Source: an uncultured Collinsella sp. (lineage in GTDB: Bacteria; Actinomycetota; Coriobacteriia; Coriobacteriales; Coriobacteriaceae). From it: a stretch of DNA of 13,653 nucleotides. Within the stretch, counting starts at the first letter, position 1, and every line of letters begins with the position of its first letter. Location of the stretch: the NCBI GenBank assembly GCA_938023085.1, contig CALHDP010000143.1, forward strand, positions 1 to 13,653, given 5' to 3'. Below are positions 6,090 through 11,399 of the stretch, in pieces. A program made the position numbers and the translations under genes. The notes beneath the pieces were generated by a model. It was not told the origin of the DNA. It ran no database searches and was given only the letters and a program-made list of their open reading frames with translations.

Positions 6090-6770
6090 TTAGAACCGTG
6101 CGATCTGGTGGGTGAGCAAACCCGTCGGAACCTGCGGTGCGCCGCCGGCGACCTGCGCGGCGGGGAATAACGTGGCAACGGTAAAGTTGAACGGCTCTTT
6201 ACCCGTGTAGGTGCCGGCTGTGCGGGCCTCGTCTGCCAGGAGCTGCGCCGCCCCTGCCAGCGCGGCGGCGTAGGCGGGATCGTCTGCCGGCGTCGGCTCC
6301 GGTGCCTGGTCGAGCATGGCTCGGATGGCGGCAACGGCGTCCTCGCGCTTGACCTCCCACACACGGTGCGTAATGCCGGCGGGGTCGGTTACGGCATACA
6401 GCGACGCGCCCTCTTTGGCGGCGCTAAGGATGATATCCATAACGGGTGAGGCTTCGTAGGCGAGCGTTACAGGGCGGGGCTGCACCTTAAGCTCGGCGAT
6501 TGTACGGGCGGCTGCGGCCGCATCTGCGGGGGCCGCGCCGTCGCCCGCCAGTACGCCGATCGGGCAAATCGCTACAACGCCCGTCACGCGCCCCGGCTCG
6601 CCCGAGCATTCGTACACGTAATACGCCGCGTCCGGATCTTTGAGCATGAGCCCGTCGGCAACGGCATCGCGCAGGGCGTTGTTGCTACTCAGGATGCCGC
6701 CCATCCGCGGCAGCGCCTCGAGCACGCGGTCCTGAGCTGGGCGGATGCAGGGAAACGGAAGTGCTTTCAT
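6090..6770 (-). CDS. Short, divergent DUF1015 (COG4198)-like protein
   Basis: A 226-residue protein that reads as a condensed DUF1015 protein, a family usually near 400 residues. The family's N-terminal KALPFxxIRPA is present (2-11); then LMLKDPDAAYYVYECSG (41-57), PVTLAYE (100-106), ITHRVWEV (133-140) and FNFTVATLFP (194-203) follow in the order of the family. What is missing is the YIADGHHR segment expected between HRVWEV and the FNF block, and much of the N-terminal region. It may be a degenerate or altered-function member. The function of DUF1015 is not established, but such genes are, to my knowledge, often found beside serA and serC, which also lie in this window. AGGA lies before the ATG at 6770. 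An M20 pseudogene lies just upstream. Confidence 0.6.
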   Translation of the reverse strand: MKALPFPCIRPAQDRVLEALPRMGGILSSNNALRDAVADGLMLKDPDAAYYVYECSGEPGRVTGVVAICPIGVLAGDGAAPADAAAAARTIAELKVQPRPVTLAYEASPVMDIILSAAKEGASLYAVTDPAGITHRVWEVKREDAVAAIRAMLDQAPEPTPADDPAYAAALAGAAQLLADEARTAGTYTGKEPFNFTVATLFPAAQVAGGAPQVPTGLLTHQIARF

Positions 6771-6809
6771 GGGCGGTCCTAACGCGCGAGTCGGTTTGTT
6801 CGCGGCTTA

Positions 6810-7291
6810 TTATGCCCCAACTTGGCCGCTTGCGTCCCAGAGTGTGTTGTCGGCAAGCGCGATGAGTACGTTCTGGCAGCGAACGATATCGGCATGGGGC
6901 ACATACTCGTTGGGCTTGTGCGCGAGCGCCAACGAGCCGGGGCCGTAGCTCATGCAATTGCGGTTACCTGTCTTGCCGGCAATGACGGCGGTGTCGGTGT
7001 AGCCGGTAAAGAAGCCGACGGTCGTGTCCGCGTCCGCCACGTCATCGGCGGCACGGTAATCATAAGGTTGCGGTGCCCGGGAAGTACTTCGAGCCCGTAT
7101 ACCTCTGCGGCGTCCAACACGGGCGAATCGAGTTTGGCAATATACGCCTCGACCAGGCCTTTGATATGTTGTTCGATCTCGTCCTCATACGTACCCGGGT
7201 CCGAGCTATCAATCTTCACAAGGTCCTGCGTAAGCCGCCAGGCAAAGTCCTCATCAACCATATGAAACCTCATAATCAGTTTGCTTTCCAA
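6810..7291 (-). pseudogene. M20 peptidase remnant: internal deletion and frameshift
   Basis: Two fragments in different frames. From about 7291 (TTG, or ATG at 7273 or 7261) the reading is an M20-type N-terminus: DFAWRLTQDLVKIDSSDPGT, then a regulatory-looking helix and GHRNLMITVPP near 7050. From there the neighbouring frame, open from about 7056 to the TAA at 6810-6812, reads the M20 C-terminus: FFTGYTDTAVI, then MSYGPGSLALAHKPNEYV, the family's GPG...H..NE signature. The zinc-ligand H-x-D, catalytic and dimerisation regions, some 200-280 residues, are absent. A deletion junction out of frame therefore lies at about 7045-7060. The parent would have been an ArgE/DapE/peptidase-T-like hydrolase. 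An AGGAGG at 7304-7309 survives upstream. It cannot encode an active enzyme. Confidence 0.8.
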
Positions 7292-7415
7292 ACCAATTGT
7301 AAGCCTCCTGGGAGATTCGCGACGTGCGCGTAGCAGTATTTACCGTTCGCAGGCCGAGCCATCGCGTTTGCCGTCCGAGCGGGCTTACAAACGACGTAGT
7401 GGGTACGTACTCTTC

Positions 7416-8465
7416 ATGGACGACATGCTGTGCGACATATCTGCCTTTCGGTATCACCGGATACCTCCACAGGTCTTGGCGATAATGCCGGATCTACCCG
7501 ATTCTGCGGACGATCCGCGCAGGGAGCGCCTTTGTGAGCATCCGCTTGTCAAGCATTTCCTGGGCACCCCGTTACAGGTGTTGGCGCAGGGCGGCTGCGG
7601 ACGTAAGGGCGATCGCATTGTCAGACATGTTTGGAATGGGGAAAGGCCGTTTGGCTCCGTGCGGCAGACAGAGTTTGGCCTTGATGTCGCGTCCCCGCTC
7701 TTTACGCTGCTGACCCTTGCTTCCTCGGTCTCAAACGAGCGTCTGATCATGTGCATGTATGAGATGTGCGGCACCTTTGCCGTGTGCAAGATTGCGTCCC
7801 AGGTAAAGTTGGCACTTGAACAGGCATATGGGAACCGGTGGGGTGACGCACGGTCAGGCTGGGAAAACGTAAATGATGCCTCTGGGAATCCAACGGACTT
7901 GTGGAAACGACCTCCCTTGATCGAGCTCTCCGAACTTACGGAGTTCGCCAATAAGATACAGGGGCTCCGCGGTGCTAAATCGTTTACACGTGCCGCAAAA
8001 TGCATTACGGGGGTTGTGGCATCGCCGCTCGAGGTCCAGGCTTCGATGCTGTTTGGCCTTACAAGATTGCGCGGCGGCGAAGGGCTGCGCCTTACCAATA
8101 ACGTTGAGATTCGCTTGACGCGCAGTGCCCGCCTGATTTCGGGGCTTGATAGGCGCTATGCCGATATTCTGCTGGCAAATAAGGACGGCAGCCGAGAGTG
8201 TCTGGTTGAATGCCAAGGTAAAGCCATTCACGGATCCATAGAATCCAAGATCTCAGACTCCGACCGAACGACGGCGCTGCAAGCGATGGGATATCCCGTC
8301 GTTCTGATGACCTATGGTCAGCTGGCCGACTCCGATGCCTTCCGCGTGGTGATGGGGCTCATCATGTCCTATCTCGATGTGCCGCTGAAAGACAAGACGC
8401 CGCGGCAGAAGGAGCTCGAACGGCGGCTTCGTGAGGAGATTTTTATCGATTGGGCGGGAATATAG
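7416..8465 (+). CDS. Two-domain protein with Vsr/DUF559-like PD-(D/E)XK C-terminus (AbiEi-like layout)
   Basis: From the ATG at 7416 the protein has 349 residues; a TTG at 7281 in frame would add 45 low-complexity, Arg/Ser-rich residues and overlap the M20 remnant. Neither start has a convincing ribosome binding site. The N-terminal half contains DISAFRYHRIPP (7-18), HPLVKHFLGTPLQV (42-55) and VASPLFTLLTLA (91-102), resembling the winged-helix/AbiEi-type half of actinobacterial DUF559 proteins. The C-terminal half has SPLEVQASMLFGL (203-215), YADILL (248-253), VECQGKAIHG (264-273) and DSDRTTALQAMGYPVVLMTY (281-300). That is the order E..D..E-x-x-G..H..D-R of Vsr/DUF559 nucleases, with Q267 where E-Y-D-G is usual. 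It lies alone on the plus strand, with more A/T-ending codons than its neighbours. No toxin partner is visible. Fold inferred, role unknown. Confidence 0.6.
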   Translation: MDDMLCDISAFRYHRIPPQVLAIMPDLPDSADDPRRERLCEHPLVKHFLGTPLQVLAQGGCGRKGDRIVRHVWNGERPFGSVRQTEFGLDVASPLFTLLTLASSVSNERLIMCMYEMCGTFAVCKIASQVKLALEQAYGNRWGDARSGWENVNDASGNPTDLWKRPPLIELSELTEFANKIQGLRGAKSFTRAAKCITGVVASPLEVQASMLFGLTRLRGGEGLRLTNNVEIRLTRSARLISGLDRRYADILLANKDGSRECLVECQGKAIHGSIESKISDSDRTTALQAMGYPVVLMTYGQLADSDAFRVVMGLIMSYLDVPLKDKTPRQKELERRLREEIFIDWAGI

Positions 8466-8492
8466 CCGCGCGGGCGGAAAACGGTCGCGCGG
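8466..8492 (+). terminator. Possible terminator after the Vsr-like gene
   Basis: CCGCGCG (8466-8472) pairs with CGCGCGG (8486-8492) around a 13-base loop, starting at the base after the TAG stop. The tail is ACTAGAGTTTT, so the U-tract is short and displaced. Position is convincing, structure only moderately so. Confidence 0.4.
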
Positions 8493-8539
8493 ACTAGAGT
8501 TTTGGTCGCAAAAAGGCTTCAATTTCGCCTTTGGAGGGG

Positions 8540-8726
8540 CCTTAAAAATGCTATCTAGAATAAGTTGTTTCGGAAAATGGACAGTCAACTTTAATTTGGC
8601 ATTTAGAGATCGATTTTTACCTACTAAAGTCTCTGATAAAGCTGTTTATCAAAGCGGGTGTGCTAAGCGATTTGGGTCTTACCGTCGATTATCCGAAAAA
8701 ACTTGTTCTGGGTATCATTTTAAAGT
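8540..8726. repeat. 187-bp AT-rich imperfect inverted repeat, MITE-like
   Basis: The reverse complement of 8540-8588 matches 8678-8726 at about 37 of 49 positions without gaps. The best part is TCCGAAA-x-AACTT-x-TTCT. The 89-bp centre contains a perfect inner stem, TGATAAA (8634-8640) with TTTATCA (8645-8651), loop GCTG. The whole can fold into one long hairpin. It is much more AT-rich than the flanking genes and has no credible ORF. I see no clear target-site duplication. It could be a miniature element moved by a transposase elsewhere, a structured RNA, or a relic. Confidence 0.5.
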
Positions 8727-8743
8727 CTTCCGGAGCAACGAAA

Positions 8744-8776
8744 TCGGCCCCTCGTTTTGTGAAAACGGGGGGCCGA
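8744..8776 (-). terminator. Intrinsic terminator of the serC-serA operon
   Basis: A 15-bp stem (8744-8758 with 8762-8776), broken only by one G-T wobble at 8752, closes on a 3-base loop. On the minus strand it is GC-rich at the base (CGGCCCC/GGGGCCG) and is followed by TTTCGTT. It lies 39 bp past the dehydrogenase stop at 8816. The T-tail is moderate, but the stem is strong and well placed. Confidence 0.75.
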
Positions 8777-8815
8777 ATGGGCTTCGTGGCCTGTCTGGCA
8801 GGCTTGGCGCCGGCG

Positions 8816-9979
8816 CTACTTGATCACGCGTACGCGATACATCGACGGAATCTGCTTGAGCGCCTCGATGGTGCTGCTGTCCAGGTGCTCGTCGGTGTCG
8901 AACATGGTGTAGGCGTTCTCGCCGGCGGACTCGTTGGTCATACGCTGCACGTTGGCATTGTCCTTGGCCAGGATTGCCGTGATCTGGCCGATCATGTTGG
9001 GCACGTTGGCGTGCAGGCAGGCGATGCGGCTTGCGGCACGCGCCTTGCCCATGCTGCAAGCGGGGTAGTTGACGCTGTGTGCGATGTTACCGTTCTCCAG
9101 GTAATCCTTGAGCTCGCTGATGGCCATGTCGGCACAGTTGGCCTCGGCCTCGCCGGTGCCGGCGCCCGAGTGCGTGGTGATAAACGTATTGGGCATCTTG
9201 ACGTTCTTGGGCGTGGCGAAGTCGCAGCTAAACCAGCTGAGTTTGCCCGCGCGCAGGGCGGCGTCGACGGCGTCCTCGTCAATGATGGTCTCGCGTGCGT
9301 AGTTGATGAGCACGGCGTCGGGTGCCAGTAAGTTGATCTGCTCGGTGCTGATCATGCCGATGGTGTCTGCCTTGCTGGGCACGTGCACGGTGAGGTAGTC
9401 GCAGCCGCGGCAGAGGTCCTCGAGCGTGCCCACGCGCTGCACCTCGCGGCTCAGCACCCACGCGTGCTCGACGGAAATGAACGGATCGTAGCCGTAGACG
9501 TCCATGCCCAGATCGACGCAGGCGTTGGCGACCTTGGAGCCCACGTTGCCCAGACCGATGACGCCGATGCGCTTGCCCTTGAGCTCGCGGCCCACAAAGG
9601 CCTTCTTGGCCTTTTCGGCGTCGACCTGAATCTCGGGGTCGTCGGCGTTGTCGCGCACCCATTTCATCGACTGCACCACGCCGCGGCTCGAGAGCACCAG
9701 CATGCCCAGGACGAGCTCCTTGACGGCGTTGCTGTTGGCGCCGGGGGAGTTAAAGACGACGACGCCCTTCTTGGCGTACTCCTCGACGGGGATGTTGTTG
9801 ACGCCGGCGCCGCAGCGGGCGATGGCGCGGATGCCCTCGGGCAGCTCGTAGCCGTGCAGGTCGGTGGAGCGCATCAGGATAGCGTCGGCCTCCTCGGCGG
9901 TGCCCACGAACTCGTAGCCCTCGCCAAACTCGACCTTGCCGTCCTTGGTGATGTCGTCGATGGTTTTGATCTTGCGCAT
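8816..9979 (-). CDS. serA: D-3-phosphoglycerate dehydrogenase with C-terminal ACT domain
   Basis: The enzyme oxidises 3-phosphoglycerate to 3-phosphohydroxypyruvate with NAD+, the first step of serine synthesis. The 387-residue protein is of the short clostridial type. It has the substrate-side RCGAGVNNIP (55-64), the NAD-binding GLGNVGS (~142-148), INYARETIIDEDAV with the catalytic Arg, TTHSGAGTGEAEANC with the catalytic His, and an ACT-like regulatory domain over the last ~75 residues (from about SMGKARAASR), probably for feedback control by serine. The position of the Glu that normally assists the His reads DFATPK, a Lys. AAGGAG lies seven bases before the ATG. It is second in an operon after serC, 69 bp downstream, and ends at the terminator 8744-8776. 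Other D-2-hydroxyacid dehydrogenases are possible by sequence but unlikely next to serC. Confidence 0.88.
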   Translation of the reverse strand: MRKIKTIDDITKDGKVEFGEGYEFVGTAEEADAILMRSTDLHGYELPEGIRAIARCGAGVNNIPVEEYAKKGVVVFNSPGANSNAVKELVLGMLVLSSRGVVQSMKWVRDNADDPEIQVDAEKAKKAFVGRELKGKRIGVIGLGNVGSKVANACVDLGMDVYGYDPFISVEHAWVLSREVQRVGTLEDLCRGCDYLTVHVPSKADTIGMISTEQINLLAPDAVLINYARETIIDEDAVDAALRAGKLSWFSCDFATPKNVKMPNTFITTHSGAGTGEAEANCADMAISELKDYLENGNIAHSVNYPACSMGKARAASRIACLHANVPNMIGQITAILAKDNANVQRMTNESAGENAYTMFDTDEHLDSSTIEALKQIPSMYRVRVIK

Positions 9980-10032
9980 GGAAAACTCCTTAGCAGGTTT
10001 GTCTAAAACAAGTGGTTTGAAGTGGCTGGTCG

Positions 10033-10049
10033 GCCCGCGCGTTGCGGGC
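10033..10049 (-). other. Intercistronic hairpin between serC and serA
   Basis: GCCCGC (10049-10044 on the minus strand) pairs with GCGGGC (10038-10033) over 6 bp with a 5-base loop. It starts within the serC stop codon. No T-run follows, so it is more likely a processing or attenuating stem than a terminator. It is followed by a doubled CCACTT before the serA ribosome binding site. Confidence 0.35.
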
Positions 10050-11173
10050 TAGTTAGATCGCGGACTCAAACTATGCTGTGCTTCGAAGTCCTTCATGTAC
10101 GAGGCCAGTGCCTGCACGTCTTCCATGGTCACGGCGTTGTAGACGCTGGCGCGCATGCCGCCCACCAGGCGATGGCCCTTGACGTTTTGAATCTGGTGCT
10201 CGGCCGCGCCTGCAACAAAGGCCGCATCGAGCTCGGCGTCGCTGGTGCGGAAGGTAACGTTGGCGATGGAGCGGCTGTCGGGCTGCACGGTGCCGTGGAA
10301 CAGCTCGCTGTGCTCGAGCAGGTCATAGAGCAGGTTGGCCTTGGCCCAGTTGCGTTCGGCCATGGCGGCAAGTCCACCGGTCTGCTCCACCCAATGGAAC
10401 ACCTTGCCGCACACGTAGATGCCAAAGGTGTTGGGCGTGTTGAGCATGGAGCCCTTGGCGGCCTGGGTCTTGAGGTCCAGGTACTGCGGCGTCTGCGCAA
10501 AGGCGGGGCCATCTGCGATGAGGTCGTCGCGCACGATAACCACGGTCACGCCCGCGGCGCCGGCGTTTTTTTGCGCGCCGGCGTAAATGAGCCCGTAGCG
10601 CTCAACGTCGAGCGGCTGCGACAGGAAGCAGCTCGAGACGTCGGCGACCAGCGGCACATCGCCGCAAGCGGGCAGCTCGTGGAACATGGTGCCAAAGATG
10701 GTGTTGTTCTGGCAGATGTAGACGTAGTCGAGCCCGTCGCCCGCGGCCTCGGCGGCAATGCGCGCGTTGATATCGGCCATGTTGGGAATGCGGTCGAAAT
10801 TGGTGTCCTCCGAGCTTGCGAGCAGCACGGCCTCGCCGTACTTGGAGGCCTCCTTGTACGCCTTGTTGGCAAAGTTGCCGGTCACGACGTAGCCGGCGCG
10901 GCCGCGGCGCATGAAGTTCATGGGGATGCCCGCAAACTGCAGCGTGGCGCCGCCCTGCAAAAACAGGACACGGTAGTTGTCGGGGATGCTCAGCAGGCGG
11001 CGCAGGGTTGCCTCGGCGTCGTCGATGATTTGCTGGTACATGCTAGATCGATGGCTCATCTCGAGCACGGACATGCCGCAACCGCGGTAGTCCATCATCT
11101 CGTCGGCGATCTCGGCGAGCACGCTTGTAGGCAGTGCGGCCGGGCCAGCTGAGAAGTTGTGCACACGTGCCAT
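10049..11173 (-). CDS. serC: Phosphoserine aminotransferase
   Basis: A 374-residue class V aminotransferase, full length. It converts 3-phosphohydroxypyruvate and glutamate to O-phosphoserine and 2-oxoglutarate using PLP. Visible landmarks are FSAGPAALP (7-15) at the start, EMSHRS (38-43) with the phosphate-binding Arg R42, FLQGGATLQF (71-80), CQNNTIFGTMF (154-164), VADVSS (176-181) with D178 for the pyridine nitrogen, and YAGAQKNAGAAG (197-208) with the PLP-bearing K202. HRLVGGMRASVYNAV near the C-terminus is the family's GGxRAS(x)YNA motif. The ATG at 11173 has GAGGGG eight bases upstream and puts FSAGPA at its usual place. serA follows in the same operon. An extended -10 promoter lies about 40 bp upstream. 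Confidence 0.95.
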   Translation of the reverse strand: MARVHNFSAGPAALPTSVLAEIADEMMDYRGCGMSVLEMSHRSSMYQQIIDDAEATLRRLLSIPDNYRVLFLQGGATLQFAGIPMNFMRRGRAGYVVTGNFANKAYKEASKYGEAVLLASSEDTNFDRIPNMADINARIAAEAAGDGLDYVYICQNNTIFGTMFHELPACGDVPLVADVSSCFLSQPLDVERYGLIYAGAQKNAGAAGVTVVIVRDDLIADGPAFAQTPQYLDLKTQAAKGSMLNTPNTFGIYVCGKVFHWVEQTGGLAAMAERNWAKANLLYDLLEHSELFHGTVQPDSRSIANVTFRTSDAELDAAFVAGAAEHQIQNVKGHRLVGGMRASVYNAVTMEDVQALASYMKDFEAQHSLSPRSN

Positions 11174-11180
11174 CTTCTAG

Positions 11181-11220
11181 TTCCCCTCGTAGTCGTTTGA
11201 ACGTTCGGGATACTTTAGCA
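11181..11220 (-). promoter_or_regulatory. Extended -10 promoter and ribosome binding site of serC
   Basis: On the minus strand, TGC-TAAAGT (11220-11212) forms an extended -10 box with no good -35 hexamer 17 bp upstream. GAGGGGAA (11188-11181) is the ribosome binding site. The leader would be about 30 bases. No T-box or riboswitch signature is seen. Confidence 0.35.
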
Positions 11221-11307
11221 CAGTGGAGCGCCAGGCGCGACCGCATCACAGCAAAACCCGAGTGCGCCGCTATGATTTACAGGATGGTTACATGGGGGAG
11301 GGGTGCT

Positions 11308-11382
11308 TTACTCCTCAGGCAAATCCAAATCTGCGAGCGAAGGCATGAGGCTTTCTAGGCGCTTGATCTCTTCGTCGCAAAT
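11308..11382 (-). CDS. Possible 24-residue ORF with ATT start, after the antiporter
   Basis: Six bases after the antiporter's TAG stop is a perfect AGGAGG (11394-11389) that serves no annotated gene. At the right distance (6 bases) stands ATT, opening a 24-residue frame that reads CDEEIKRLESLMPSLADLDL and ends at TAA 11308-11310. The acidic, amphipathic composition looks protein-like. A TTG two bases on opens another short, Arg-rich frame. ATT starts are very rare, so this may be a real small protein, a gene whose ATG mutated to ATT, or chance. No family is recognised. Confidence 0.25.
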   Translation of the reverse strand: MCDEEIKRLESLMPSLADLDLPEE

Positions 11383-11399
11383 TAGCTACCTCCTGCCCG

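Noticed and set aside
7254..7457. 67-codon minus-strand frame upstream of the M20 remnant
   Set aside because: It overlaps the 5' part of the plus-strand gene and the remnant, with no family resemblance. It could only be a misread leader.
8431..8823. 130-codon plus-strand frame after the Vsr-like gene
   Set aside because: Begins inside the preceding gene in another frame, crosses the AT-rich palindrome and the serA terminator, and has no motif or ribosome binding site.
8660..10006. Two long plus-strand frames opposite the dehydrogenase
   Set aside because: Same shadow pattern; one also runs through the serA terminator.
10022..11152. 376-codon plus-strand frame opposite serC
   Set aside because: Val/Gly/His-rich translation without family motifs, no ribosome binding site, and serC on the other strand is certain.
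11174..11307. T-box or serine-responsive leader before serC
   Set aside because: No T-box consensus (the TGG-containing 3' bulge motif) and no terminator/antiterminator pair; the leader is about 30 bases.
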